A stretch of 64,000 nucleotides of DNA from Clarireedia homoeocarpa (Eukaryota > Ascomycota > Leotiomycetes > Helotiales > Rutstroemiaceae), in assembly GCA_001465935.1 (NCBI GenBank), contig LNKV01000020.1, positions 999,252-1,063,251 on the forward strand, read 5' to 3'. Below are positions 35,312-47,428 of the stretch, piece by piece. The position numbers and the translations under genes were made by a program. Every line of letters starts with the position of its first letter. Position 1 is the first letter of the stretch. The notes beneath the pieces were generated by a model, which was not told the DNA's origin, did not search any database, and saw only the letters and a program-made list of their open reading frames with translations.

Positions 35312-36834
35312 TCATAACTCATCCTTAAATATCTCCTCACTGCCCTCTTCACTCTCCTCCTCACTTCCCTCATCCGATTCTGTCGGTGGATTAACTGGCC
35401 CTTCAGACTTAGCGTCATCATCTCCATCCACTATTCCCAAAATATCTCTATCCTGTCCCGGGGCGTCCACAACCTCAATCTTCCATCCTTTTTCTTTTGC
35501 CAACTCCTGCATCTTCTTTCGCAATTCTTCAATCATCTTCGGATCCAGATCCATCTTCACAAGCTTGGCGTCACTCACAACCTCTATATCTCCACCCTCT
35601 GCCTGACTCTTCGCTCTTGCTATCACTTCCGTAGTGACTTGATTAGTATTGCCAAAGTTCTCGGGAATAGGCATTCTTTGTCCTTCTTTGCCGATGAATT
35701 GACCTGCGCCAACTGTAATACCGCCGATGACGATAGGTTTCTTAACGGCTTCTGTCGACGCCGCTTCGAAATCTGCTTCTAGAGATTTCAGTACTGAACG
35801 GTGGGGAATTTGATCTTCTGATATGATTGGCTGGCATGTGATGGAATTGGATTTGTTTTCCTTTGGCGGTAAAAAGGCGATGTCACTGCAGAGCCTGGGA
35901 GTGTAGACGACCATTAAGTAAGAACATGTAGTAATCTCCTTGATATATCCAATGCGATCAGTGACATGTGGGTTGCAGTGAAATTGTACTTCGACTTGTC
36001 GTGGTTTCCCGGTTAGATCGCAGACTGTGCCATCGTCCATCTTCTGTACAAGGTAGCGAGTATCGCCTTTGACCTGTAATTCTGTCTTTGGCGGATCTCC
36101 AGGTCCGGGCGCCTTTTTTGCTTCTATTTGGTTGCCCCATTCATCCTCCCGGCTTTTACCTTTCGTGGTTGTCGCTTTTCCAAGGATGAACTCTTGCGCC
36201 GATGGATCTGGTTGTGGTGGAAATGGTGGCTTGCCGGGTTGAGGCGGAAGTGAGTGGAACTGTGTAATTGCATTGTTGTAGCAGAATGAATAAGACCACC
36301 AGCCAGATACAAAATACAAGCAGTTCCCCTCCAAATCTTGCAGCAATTCCCAGCCTCGATCGGTAGCTCGTGCTAGTTCCTTTTGTTCGGCGGCACGAGC
36401 TTCTGCCTCGGAAGTTTCGTTGCGAGGAGGTAGGGTAACGATAGGAATGGTACATAGATAGCGATCGCCATGTAGCCACATCAATTCGTGAGTCTGAGTC
36501 GAAGGGTCGACTTCATGTTTGGTAAGAGGGTCTTGGAGAGGACGCTGGTGGGATTCGATGCTTTTCGTATCGGGAGGTGTCGGGTGATGGGCAAACGACG
36601 TCGGGTGATTGATAAGAATATCTGCTTCTGTCTCCGAGAGAAACGAGTCAGAAAAGACTACCGCATACTATATATATATATATATATTGTCAGTCGCCTT
36701 CCTCATCGAAGTGTTGGATACTGGGCGCATACCTGAGGATATGCGAGTATATCATCGTGCACACTAAATACACTTTGACTTGCTATAACAATTGGACATG
36801 AAGCCAGTAATGCGGGAATGATTTGACGCATCAT
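35312..36834 (-). CDS. yos9: Yos9/OS-9 type ER lectin of ERAD
   Basis: Two exons, 36834-36733 and 36667-35312 (65-bp intron ending in a TA repeat before TAG), give 485 residues. The protein recognises trimmed N-glycans on misfolded ER proteins and hands them to the HRD1 ligase complex. Exon 1 encodes a signal peptide (RQIIPALLASCPIVIA) and the family's FSVHDDILAYPQY block, which the splice completes. Residues about 147-265 are the mannose-6-phosphate-receptor-homology domain: GNCLYFVSGWWSYSFCYN, later RQVEVQFHC, the E of GYIKEITTCSYLMVVYTP, and paired cysteines. The C-terminus is acidic and ends in KDEL, an ER-retrieval signal, fixing its location. Either of two adjacent ATGs could start it. 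Confidence 0.93.
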
Positions 36835-38778
36835 GCCATATGGCAATTGCGAATTTCAGAAGATCATAAAATCATTTGAAACATTGAAGCTCTGTGGGAT
36901 CATAGTTCACACTGGGTAAAGAGTAAAGTTGTCATTATTGGAAGCGCGGCGCGGAGACGGGAAATAGTTTCTCCCGATAACGTTACAACCTCGTACTTGA
37001 GCCACACTTATAATAGAAGCTGTAATGCGTGATGCGTGAATCAACGAGCGAACCCTTATTTGCAAATGCCGGAACTGGGACTTTCGTACTTTTTGCCCGG
37101 CCAACGTGCGACGTGCAACAAAATATGAGAGGATCAGATCGCCCGAAGCTATGGTCAACAGCTTTCAAGTTCACGTGCTTGATATTCAAATTGCGATAGT
37201 CATTGGTCGAGGGCTGGCCAAGCGCTCTGATATCTCAAAAGCGTGAGAGGAAACCCACATCTGGTAAGGCACCACGGCCGCAATCAATGGCCGCAATCAA
37301 TGGCCGCAATCAACGACCACTTCGGGCTGCCAATCCTCCATTCAGATGTGGGAAGGGGTGAAACACAATCTCAGAGTCATGAATACCACTGTTTGACGGT
37401 CATCGCCGATGGGCATAGCGATACTGAGCACTTTTTTTCCATGATAATTGCCAGGAGATTACAAAGCACAAAGATCTTATCATTTCTCACAAATGCTGTG
37501 TATTATGCTTATCCAGTTCACTGATTCATGTCGAGGTCCAGAACCTGTTGGATCTATGCTATCTCACCAGCTGAAACCAATCAAGCTATGCACAACTGTA
37601 TCGGGTAGAATGGGTAAAGGATAGACATGGTCGATTGCAAGGCAGGAGCGGATTGGGCATCATGACGTTGTGCACCCCCGGATGTGGTTCGTGGGGAATG
37701 GTGTGGTGTGGTGTGGTGTGGTGTAGTGTGTGGTGTGGTTGTGGAATGCTGACAACTCCAGAGCCTTCTCGTACCTTACGTATGTATGGGATGGGTGTGG
37801 GTGTGTGGTGGTGGTATGAAACTATGTTTCTGTCTGATAGCATGGGGAATGGGAAAATGCCGCGTATTCGTGGGGTTTTGCAGAAAGCAACCTCGACCAG
37901 AGCCTGACATGCAGAGGGGGGAAGACGAGATGCGCCCGACTGAAAAAAAGGAAGCTTCTTGCGTTGCCGATTCCGTACACAGACATCTTACCAATCGGCA
38001 CGCTGACTTTGCTTGGGACGCTGTCGTTGGTTACAACGCAGAATCGACGGTTCAAAAAGAAGCGAAGGGACGCGATGACTTCTATCGGAGAGCGGGATAG
38101 GGAGGTGGACATCAAGGTTTATTTGAAGTAGGCAGCATGTAGTAATCTGGGCGAACCGTTTTTTTGGTTCAACGATGTGTTGGAGCGTATGAAGGGCTAG
38201 TACGTGTCGACTCTGCGGTGGAACACGTTTTTACGAGGTCCGTGTGGACGAATGAAATGGAAGGATTGGAAAGTTCCGATTAATGACCAGCTGGGCGATT
38301 TCTTCCCAATTCGAATCATATGAAGGAGAAGGGCGAGGCGAACTAGCGGACTGCGTTGTTTGCCTTTTTTTCTTTCGGACCAATCTGCGCGCTGCTGGTG
38401 GACTTTTTTGTTTCTCCCAATATTGGCCAGTCGGAACGAAGCGCAGGCTTTAAATCTGCATTGGGATTGGTTGCTTCACTTTTGGGGCATCCGAAAACGA
38501 GTTAGTGTCTTGCGCACATCCTTGGGATAAAATTTAATGCTCGACGGGATGCTGGGAATATGGGAATAAATTGGTGCATAATTTACTGTCAAGTAAATTT
38601 GGCATGAATAAGTCGCGCGTTAAGAGCATGGAATATGATTTTGCTCTATTTGTATACAAGTTTTTAGCAGGGAAATGGACTGACTAGTTAGCTAGAATTG
38701 CGCGATGATACTTTGTACTCTCATTGCCCGATGATCCTTTGTACTCGAATCGCCCAATGATACTTTGTACTCTCAGAG

Positions 38779-38785
38779 GTGAATG

Positions 38786-38856
<71 letters not shown>

Positions 38857-38884
38857 GGAATAGTGAATAGTGAATAGTGAATAG

Positions 38885-38941
<57 letters not shown>

Positions 38942-38969
38942 GGAATAGTGAATAGTGAATAGTGAATAG

Positions 38970-39025
<56 letters not shown>

Positions 39026-39055
39026 AGTGAATAGTGAATGGTGAATGGGTGAATG
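38779..39055. repeat. 7-bp minisatellite (AGTGAAT), about 38 copies
   Basis: Nearly pure GTGAATA copies with a few GGGAATA and GGTGAATA variants at regular intervals, suggesting a higher-order unit of roughly 60-100 bp. Confidence 0.95.
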
Positions 39056-40730
39056 GGTTTACGAGACTATGGGACTATGAGGTTATAAGGTGGTAGTGCG
39101 AACGTCTGTGTAGTTTTTGGAGGGATTGTTTGTTTATGATGTGCGGTGGATTGTATTGATTGTATGATACTGTAGTGTACTGTAGTGATTGTAGTGTAGT
39201 GTAGTGTAGTGTATTATACTGTGTATTGTATTGACTTGGCAAAATAGACTCCCAAGTCTATTTCCAAGACGGGACCTCCGACAGTCAGTGCTGGACAGTC
39301 AGTGCTGGAGACTGGACACTGTCAAAGAAGGATAATATTGCAGAGTTCTATGAGATTCCCGTATCTGATAGTAGCTCGTTCGTATCTGATAGTAGCTCGT
39401 TCCTATGTTCCTATGTTCCTATGTTCCATGTTCTGCTTACACGGACAATGCCAATGACACCCGATAGTTAGATGATACCCGATAATACTGGTCGCGGTCT
39501 CGAAGCAAGGAAGCATTATGTCATCTGAAGAAAAGGCTTAGCTGCTGTACTGTAGCTGCTGTACTGTCGCTGCTGTACTGCACTGTGCTTGCTGTACAGA
39601 GTAGTGCCGTGGTTCGTACCGCAGCACTCCTCCTGGTCGTCTGTGCTGGGTGTGCTTGGTGCTTGGTGCTTGGTGCTTGGTGCGTCGTGCTTGGTGCTTC
39701 ATGTAGAGGTTGAGCCCAAGTTAAAGCAGAAGGTATAGTAGGCAAAGATTGGCTCTGACTGCACTAATGTTCCCGGCTAACCTTGGCTGAATTCACCTAC
39801 TCTGGGCTCTGTGCGCTCTGCTCTGCCTCTGAGGGTATGCCTTGTGATTTCCGAAAAGCTCAATCTCCACCGCTCAAGACGACGCTTTCCCTTGCCGTTT
39901 GCTTTCCTTGCCCTTTCCTTGCCCTTTCCTTGCCCTTTCCAAGAACCAAGACCCAAGACCCAAAGACCCAAAGACCCCAAGACCCAAGACGGCGAACCAC
40001 TTCACCCTCCTCATTTCTTCCCAATCAAGAAAGGCTGCACATCCAATATTCCCAAACACCCCTGCCCCTACCCCACATGCACATCCACACGCACATCCAC
40101 ACGCACATCCACATCCACATCCAACATCCGTCTCTCTTTGGGCCAATACTCTGCAGCTGTTTCTACCAACAACTTCTGTGTACCTTTCCACACAAACTAG
40201 CCCGGTCCAGCATCTCAACGTCCAAACCCTCCCCTCCCGCGTCATCAGAAATTGTTCTTCTCATCTCACATCCCACATCCATCCACATCCATATCCACAT
40301 CCACATCCATATCCACATCCACATCCCACATCCAACCCGAATTCGACTTATTCATCCACCCTGCCTACCTTACCTACCTTACCTACCTTACCTACCCTTC
40401 CCTCTCATCCATCCACCCATCCCACCCCTTCCACACCCCCCACAAATCACCCATCCATCCCCAATATTCCCTACGACTACAACTGCAACGGGATAGGGTC
40501 GATAACCCCCCCAATCCCGTTTCTGCCGTGTCAGCCATATCAGCCATATCCCGACAAAGATAACTAAAACCTCATGAGCCCCATCGTGCGATGCCGCGCT
40601 GTCCAAACAATACATAGTTCGCCTTTCCCGTTCCCCATCCATCCTCCCATATCTTTTGCTTTCGCCTTACTTTTATGCCCACTCCAATCCTCACCTTTTG
40701 GATCAATCTTCCATTTCTACCAACCTCTGT

Positions 40731-40811
40731 GCGAATCATTCTACCAACCTCTGTGCGAACCATTCTACCAACCTCTGTGCGAACCCATTCTACCAACCTC
40801 TGCGCGAAACC
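40731..40811. repeat. 21-bp tandem repeat, 4 copies
   Basis: Copies of TACCAACCTCTGTGCGAA with a short variable spacer (CATTC or CCATTC). Confidence 0.9.
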
Positions 40812-41045
40812 ATCACTACCTTCGCCCGCTCGTTGGCATTGTCATCGTTTACCTCTCACTCCGTACGTAAGTCATGCATAGCAATAGCAAATCTTTATCT
40901 TTTCGCTTTTTCGCTTTGTCTTCTCTCACTTCACCGCACTCATCCGTGTACTACCTAACCCGCATGGTGACCCATCATACAATCCCGCTTGCTGACTGAG
41001 TGAGGCTACAGATAAAGCCATCTCGAAGACTACCTAACCAAAAGG

Positions 41046-41069
41046 CCCCCCCCCCCCCCCCCCCCCCCC
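41046..41069. repeat. C24 homopolymer in a presumed 5' leader
   Basis: Twenty-four C ending 14 bp before the ATG at 41084. Confidence 0.9.
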
Positions 41070-41083
41070 GGTAGACACTTGCT

Positions 41084-43193
41084 ATGTCGTCTAATATCCG
41101 CATCAACTCGTCGGCGGATCAAGAAAAACTTCAGTTCCTCTTGGCACAGAAAGAACAAATCCAAGCACAGATCGCTTCTCTCACATCCAGTACCACTTCC
41201 GCAACCTCCTTCCCACAACATCGCTCGCCCATCTACAAACAACAATCATACCGAAGACACAATGTCCCCCGAAGTATGTCGAGCAGTGGGGCGCCCATGT
41301 CCCGCCAGCTATCCTCTGTAGGAAAAATCCCCTTCTGGTGTATATCCTGATCTGGGCTCTAATGATACTTAGGACTGGACCGAAGCTCCTCCGGCTACAC
41401 GGACCCTCTCACAGCAATCGGAACCGACCATGATACGAACACATTCGATGGGAAACACCTCCACACGACCCGGAAAGCTTCCCTTCACTCAGACCGGCGC
41501 GATGCCCCCACCACTTCACCAACAAGACGCACGTCGGGGAAACCCCGCCTTTGAAGCGTGGGTCAACCAAGATCAACCATACAGCTCGTATACCTTCTCC
41601 CACCAGATGCCCACACCCATTCAACGATCGTTATCGCAACACAAACCTGAACTAGAACAGGTCCTCGAGATTCCACAGGTCGGCGAGAACCCCGGCGACT
41701 TCCTTTCACGTACTGGCATCACAGGCGTTGCGACGACACCCATGTCGATTACACCCTCACCTGTAGCGATGCACTCATCCACGCCCATTCGACACCGGTT
41801 ATCACGACAATCCTTCCATAGTCTACAAATACCAAGTACACCGACAACGACGAGCCTTACCGATGCTACCACACTCACCAGTAACATGAGTCGACAAAAT
41901 AGCCTCTTCAATGAGCCTTTGGTGGAAAGTATTGAAATGATGAAGTTCGATTCGAACAATTCCTTTTCTACAGACATGAATAACTTTGATGATTCTGTTT
42001 ATCATGTTGCTCCTCAATATTCCGCTCACCAGAATCGTCATTCCTCTGACGAGGAACAGACTCAACTACTTGTTGGGGCTGGTGGTGTTAGCAATGATTC
42101 TCACTTTTCCTCCCTTTCTTTTCCTACTGCCGAAGCGCTTGCTCAGTCTCAGTTTCCTGCATCTTTTGGTGAAAAGATGGAAAAGTCACAATCGATTGAA
42201 AGTGTTTCATCGACCATGTCATCGTCATCTCGAAATAAGCAGCGGCTGCAGGTCAGTAACATTATGGCCGCTGCACGACCTCTCATGCCCAAAGGTGGCT
42301 ATGAGGATAATTCCATGTCTCGAGTCAACTCGTCACAATCAATGACTCGACTCGAATCAAAAGATGGGTCACAAGATAAAGTTGCCATCGAAAAACGTAC
42401 TTACCAACGACCGAAGCACGAACGTGTGTTCTGCAAGTTGTGCGACGAACACCCTGACGGGTTTCGTGGTGAGCACGAGCTTCGAAGACATAACGATCGA
42501 CAACACAAGTATATGGTCAAGAAGTGGGTCTGCATCGAGCCGACAAATAGTCAAGGACGTGAGCAGCCGGTGCTACCACTATCCAAGTGCAAAGCATGTT
42601 CAACACAAAAGAAGAAGTATGGTGCATACTATAATGCTGCCGCACACCTTAGACGTGCACATTTCAAACCAAAGTCTAAGGGTCGAAGCAAGAACAGCAA
42701 AGTCGATGATTCGCAAAAGCGTGGTGGAAAGGCGGGGGGAGACTGGCCCCCAATGGCAGAATTGAAGAACTGGATGAAGGAAGTGGAAGAGCCGGCTTCG
42801 GATTTCGCGTCAGCCAACCAGCAAGAGGAGGACGATGACGATGAGAACTCGAACGCGAATGACAATTCAATGGATGAAATGAACTCAACAAGCGAAACCC
42901 ACTTTGACAACAACACCTTCAACAACAACGACCCTCCGATGCTCACCATCTTCCCTTCGCCAAATACTCAATCATTCGACAACTTCAACTTCGATAACAC
43001 CGTGCAGCAGAACATTGATTTATCAATGAACTTCAACGCAGGTCAGACGAACTTTGACTTTAATTCCTTTTCCCCTATGAATGACCCAGCAGCGGCATTT
43101 TTTGATCCTTCTTCTCTTCAAGTCTTCGACGACCAATCAATTGGCGTCAATACTGTAAATTTTCCTTATAACCCATCTTTGTCTTTCAATTAG
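41084..43193 (+). CDS. C2H2-type zinc-finger transcription factor (DUF7896-like)
   Basis: Two exons, 41084-41317 and 41373-43193 (55-bp GTAGGA...CTTAG intron), give 684 residues. Long Ser/Thr/Gln/Asn-rich disordered regions flank a compact basic zinc-binding block at about 430-515: FCKLCDEHPDGFRGEHELRRH...H (C2H2), KKWVCIEP, CKACSTQKKKYG and AYYNAAAHLRRAH. The GAYYNAAAHLRRAHF motif is shared by a widespread fungal family annotated DUF7896, probably nuclear DNA-binding regulators; no target can be inferred. The C-terminus is rich in Asn, Asp and Phe (FDNFNFDNTV, NFDFNSFSPM), resembling an acidic-aromatic activation domain. A C24 tract lies in the leader. Confidence 0.85.
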
Positions 43194-45005
43194 TCTCTCT
43201 AATCACATGGTATGGTTCGAGTAAGGTGTTATATTATTTCTCTTTCATATTCTATAGTTTTATATATCTTTGCAATTCATTGGTTGGATGAATTGATCTT
43301 CTATTAGATACGGCAGGGGCGGAATTTTTCTTTCAAGTTTTTACTTCCTACGGGATTTATGAGTGATGAAGATCACGGTTGGAATTTTGATATTTTTGGC
43401 GTTCACATTGATCTGACCTCCGACGGAGTTGTCGCATACTATATTATACATAGTAATACTTGATTATACACAAGTTTCAATTTCACTCATACACACACAC
43501 ACCGGTATCTTTGACACGATACCGATATGATTTTGGTCGGGTTTGTCGCTGATTGTTGGAACCTTGAACTGAATAGTTCGGTCTCAATAAAATCTTCTAC
43601 TGGCCTCTCAATCATTACTTTGTACATATATCTATCTTCCTTTTCCTGGATGGTTCTTACTCTGATCGGAGTAATATCCAGTTGGCATCAATAATCCACA
43701 CTTTTGAGTGACGAGACGGGATAGAACTTCCATCATACACTGCTATACTGTCCACTGTTCGCATTGGTCACGTCGTATGATAATGTTCTCTATCCTTGTT
43801 AATTAGTTTATAAATCGAGAAACAATTATTTTCCCGAACTTGAATTTTAACTCTTTTCATGCAAAGTTGTTCACTCTCATCCTTTCAGCCGTTTCTAATC
43901 TTCGTTCTTCTGTGTATGAGTATGCGGGCTAGGTGTAACTTGATATGATGATACCCCTCATACGTGCACAGAACGAGACAGAATAAGATGTTGTTCCTTC
44001 TATGCTGCGGATGTTGCGTTTGCAATTGAACGGAATGGAATGGAATTCCGCCGTTAGATTTCTTGCTTTCTGGCGGATGGGGCGGGGCGTGCGGGGGGAG
44101 GGTTTAGTTGATGGGTTCTTCTTTTGCTGCGGGAGATGTTGTTGTGAATGGAGGCAGTAGAGTGGAGTGCTGCCGGGTGGGAAGTTATAGCTGGGATGGG
44201 ATGAGGAGATGCTGCAGTGCGGGAATTGGGATTGGGATTGGGATTGGGGTTTTTGGCGGTATATAAAATGCCCCTTGGGTTGGAATTGGAATTGGATTAT
44301 GTGACGCTTGTCGGGTGAGGGCGGGGATCGGCGGGTTGACGGAGGGAGCTTTCGGAGAATTATAAAGGGAGGAATTATATTACATTACTCACAAGCTGTG
44401 AAGCTGTCGTGGAGAAATAGAAGTGGATCTTACATGTGGAGCAAGGCTGTTCGATTTCGAATTGCTGATTCAAATATTGAAAATCTAGCTTCGGCCAATC
44501 ATAGCATTAATTCCCCGAGGGGGGCACCAGCCACATTCTTCTCAATCCATTCGCTCATTGGTCAACTCATCAAAATAGCCTTGCGCCGAGGATACTTACT
44601 CAGAAATCCATAAGCAATCCGATATGTAAGACAAAGCAAGCCGAGTTCTCATTATCAAGCAACACTACAGCTAACTACAGCTCTTCCTTCAATCTAGTAC
44701 CGAAATCGTATTTGGCTTCACGAACATTCTTTTGTTTCCTCTTTGTTCGCTTTATTCTTCCTTCCTCTCTTTGTATATATATAAGATTCTCACGCCATCC
44801 CTCCCTCATGAAGCGATTTCTCCTCACAATCTCACTCATAGTTGCGATATCCTCCATCTTCATCAACCGGGAATCAATCCGAGCGAACGTATTAAATCAG
44901 CTACATATCCTCAATATAAATACAAGCAACACAATTCCATCTTTCAAGACTCTTCCTCTTCCAAAGTTTACCTCTCCTTCGATTTTCGCTTCCAAGGCAG
45001 CAAAT
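43194..45005. other. Intergenic, nothing recognised
   Basis: Ordinary composition with a GGGATT repeat at 44225-44250. The last 250 bp contain an upstream in-frame ATG (44808) discussed under pirin. The open stretch 44308-44613 has no family motif. Confidence 0.5.
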
Positions 45006-46508
45006 ATGACGACCCCGCGAGCGATCCAAAAGGTCTTCCTCGCACGCGAACAAGCCGAGGGTGCTGGCGCACGAGTTCGTCGCTCCATCGGTACCCCCAA
45101 CCTTAGGAATTTCTCGCCGTTCCTCATGCTGGATCATTTCAGTATTAAGCCCGGCGCGGGATTTCCCGATCATCCTCATCGCGGACAGGAAACGTAAGTT
45201 ACCATTCCTACCCCCCTTGATTTTATCAGTTGCACAAAAAAAAAAAAAAAAAAAACTAACAACCTCCCTCCCCTCATAGCATAACCTACCTCCTCCAAGG
45301 CGCCGTCGACCACGAAGACTTCGCCGGCAACGCAGGCACGATCGAAGCCGGCGACCTGCAATTCATGACCGCTGGCAAAGGCATAATGCACGCCGAGATG
45401 CCGCGCCAAAACGCCGACGGCAGCGCCAACGTCGGCATGCAGCTATGGGTTGATCTTCCCGAGAAGCTCAAGAAATGCGAACCCCGCTACCGCGATCTCC
45501 GCGCCAAAGAAATCCCCCAAATCGACATCGACGACGGTAAAGTCCATGTGAAGATCATTTCGGGCAAGAGCCATGGCGTGGACAGTGTGCAGGAGTTGGC
45601 GTATACGCCGGTGTGGATTTTCGATGTCGAGATTAAACCGGGCGGGAAGATTGAGCAGGAGTTACCGGTGGGATGGAATGCATTTGCTTATACGTTGAGT
45701 GGCAAGACGGTGTTTGGGAGTGGAGAGGAGAAGAGGAAGGTGGAGGAATACTTTAATGTGGTGTTTAAGCAGGAGGGGAATGTGGTGAATGCGGAGGTGG
45801 AGGAAAGTGCTAAGGAGAATGCTCGTTTCAGTAAGTACTTTCTTTTGCTATGTTCTCTTCTATCTTTGCTACCGTTGGAGCTTTCTCGACTGCGTATGAA
45901 TCTCCCCAGTCCACCCATATTGGCTTTCCTTTTATCTCCTACACAATCCAATCTTCTAAAAAAAATGTTTCCTTCAAAATCAACAGGAGCAAAAGCATAT
46001 TGCTTGCGCTCGCCGGGAATCGGAATCGATTCACAAAAAAATGACAAAATTCTCATGCGCTCGTCGGGAATCGAACCCGACGAGCGCATGAGAATTTTGT
46101 CATCGAAGTTGAACGATCTTGAACCGACTTGTGAAGTCGAAGATTGATGGCAACGATGAATTTTACCACTAAACCACAAGCGCTGTTCTTGTTGTTGAAG
46201 CGGGCTAGCTTATTGAAAAATAAGTATAGACAGAAAATGCAGAGTTGAAGAGAATTTTCTGTTGGCCCCGCACTAGTGATACAAGGAGGGGCCAAGAACG
46301 CCGAAATCGGATGTGGAGCCGAACAAAATAGGAGACTTCGCGAGTTTTGTGGGGCTCGTGTAGTTCAGGCAATTCTTGGGTGCTACATCATTCTTGTGTA
46401 GTGAAGGATGTTGTTGATCAAGTGGTTAACTTCATTCATGTCTGCTTCATCGAAGTACCCCTAAAACATACCCCTTTGTTTGCCGACGCTCTATCCTTGT
46501 CTTACCTA

Positions 46509-46549
<41 letters not shown>

Positions 46550-46774
46550 CTTCACAGCTCAAAACAAGATGGATTTCCGAAATATACTAACACAAACACT
46601 ACAGTCCTCGTGGCAGGTCAACCGCTCGATCAGAAAGTAGTCCAGTATGGACCGTTTGTTCTGAATTCAGAAGAGGAGGTTTATCAGGCGATGATGGATT
46701 TCCAGGGTCAGACGAATGGGTTTGAGAGGGCGAAGGGGTGGAGGAGCGAGATTGGGAAGACGATGGTTCATTAG
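45006..46774 (+). CDS. Pirin-family cupin protein
   Basis: Three exons, 45006-45193, 45280-45830 and 46605-46774, give 302 residues, the normal pirin size. The metal site is intact: His residues in FPDHPHRGQETITYLLQG and His/Glu in GIMHAEMP. Further family signs are MQLWVDLPEK and PVWIFDVEIKPGGK, and exon 3 starts LVAGQPLDQKVVQYGPFV. Pirins are nuclear or cytosolic iron-binding cupins acting as transcription cofactors or quercetin dioxygenases. Intron 1 has an A-tract; intron 2 is 774 bp, because a tRNA-like sequence and a T39 tract lie inside it. Splicing A|TC across it restores the conserved ARFILVAGQPL, so the join is firm. An in-frame ATG at 44808 would add 66 residues including a hydrophobic start (FLLTISLIVAISSIF), perhaps an organelle-targeted form; 45006 is the conventional start. 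Confidence 0.92.
46005..46022 (-). repeat. Second copy of the tRNA 3' end
   Basis: The minus strand reads GATTCCCGGCGAGCGCA, a tRNA T-arm half plus acceptor strand, 34 bp beyond the tRNA-like locus. It suggests a partial duplication of the tRNA 3' end. Confidence 0.5.
46041..46103. repeat. Perfect 28-bp inverted repeat with 7-nt loop
   Basis: Arms 46041-46068 (starting ATGACAAAATTCTC, ending GTCGGG) and 46076-46103 are exact reverse complements. The loop AATCGAA is the T-loop of the overlapping tRNA-like sequence. Confidence 0.97.
46056..46183 (-). tRNA. tRNA-Gly(GCC)-like gene or pseudogene with intron
   Basis: Read on the minus strand from 46183, the 5' part follows fungal tRNA-Gly(GCC): acceptor GCGCTTG, D-arm region TGGTTTAGTGGTAAAAT, anticodon stem CATCG, loop TTGCCA with GCC at 46151-46149. 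A 41-nt insert at the canonical intron position (46147-46107) precedes T and stem CGATG. The T-arm is TCGGG-TTCGATT-CCCGA, and the acceptor 3' strand CGAGCGC pairs with the 5' strand (one G-U), then A73. The anomaly is a 20-nt variable region (46100-46081) where Gly tRNAs have about 5. That region is complementary to the acceptor 3' strand and its downstream flank, building the 28-bp inverted repeat. It therefore looks like a rearranged, probably nonfunctional copy. It lies antisense inside pirin intron 2. Confidence 0.6.
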
Positions 46775-47062
46775 AGGGATGGGATGGGCGATGATGGGGG
46801 TGCTGAGCTTGGTTTGTGGGTTGGTCCGGGTTGGTGGGATGAATCAATGGAGGGGTTGTATGATGATGATGATGATGATGGTTGATTGGTTGGTACGGGG
46901 ATTCAGAAGACGAAAAAAGGGCGGAGTTTGGGTATATAGTGAGTGAGTGGGCAATGGAGTTTTGGGTTTGGGAATACGGAGAAACTCGTATGTATGATTG
47001 ATTCATTGATTGATTGAACGAGAAAGAGTAAAAGTTTACGAAATCCGAAATCAAACTTTGCA

Positions 47063-47095
<33 letters not shown>

Positions 47096-47135
47096 ATATC
47101 TTGGGACAACCAACTATTTAACTTACTGTATCAAG

Positions 47136-47352
47136 TCACCAGTGGGTGTACTAACTATCGGGCCAAGTTCGGATTTCTGATTGTTCAAGTGCAATCTGGG
47201 CATTGAAAATTTATACATCTGATTATCCCAATGCAATTTAATCATTGAGAACTCGTATATACACTTGCTAGAGTAGAGATCTCAAAAGTATACATTTTAG
47301 TCGGATATTGAAGTTTTGGAGTTGGTCCGATAGTTAGTACACCCACTGGTGA
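47136..47352. mobile_element. 217-bp MITE with 26-bp inverted ends
   Basis: TCACCAGTGGGTGTACTAAC...CGG at 47136-47161 is exactly repeated inverted at 47327-47352. Similarity continues inward with mismatches (GGCCAAGTTC against GACCAACTCC). The interior is AT-rich and noncoding, with two related segments (TTCAAGTGCAATCTGGGCATTGA and CCCAATGCAATTTAATCATTGA types). No transposase; presumably moved by a DNA transposon elsewhere. Confidence 0.85.
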
Positions 47353-47395
47353 GTCAAGTGTGATTGTTTCCCTGAAATCGGAAAACACCTCACGA

Positions 47396-47428
47396 ACGAA
47401 CGAACGAACGAACGAACGAACGAACGAA
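47396..47428. repeat. GAAC microsatellite
   Basis: Eight perfect GAAC copies just outside the MITE. Confidence 0.95.

Larger units (their letters stand above)
36835..41083. other. 4.2-kb satellite-rich intergenic region
   Basis: No convincing gene. It holds a triple GGCCGCAATCAAT (37276-37312), a GTGTG tract (37698-37740), a 7-bp minisatellite (38779-39055) and GTAGT repeats (39175-39225). TGCTTGGTGCTTGG repeats follow (39653-39705), then CACATC tracts (40076-40110 and 40258-40325), a 21-bp repeat (40731-40811) and C24 (41046-41069). Open frames in 39780-40650 are long only because the DNA is C-rich and repetitive. The first kilobase upstream of the lectin gene (36835-37600) is ordinary and probably holds its promoter. 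Confidence 0.5.

Noticed and set aside
39783..40567. Long overlapping open frames (up to 237 codons) on the plus strand
   Set aside because: Three frames are open together over C-rich CACATC/CCATC repeats; the peptides are Pro/His/Thr repeats with no domain, so the openness is compositional.
45688..46179. 163-codon minus-strand frame across pirin exon 2 and the tRNA-like palindrome
   Set aside because: Open only because of the inverted repeat and antisense coding bias; its palindromic peptide is an artefact.
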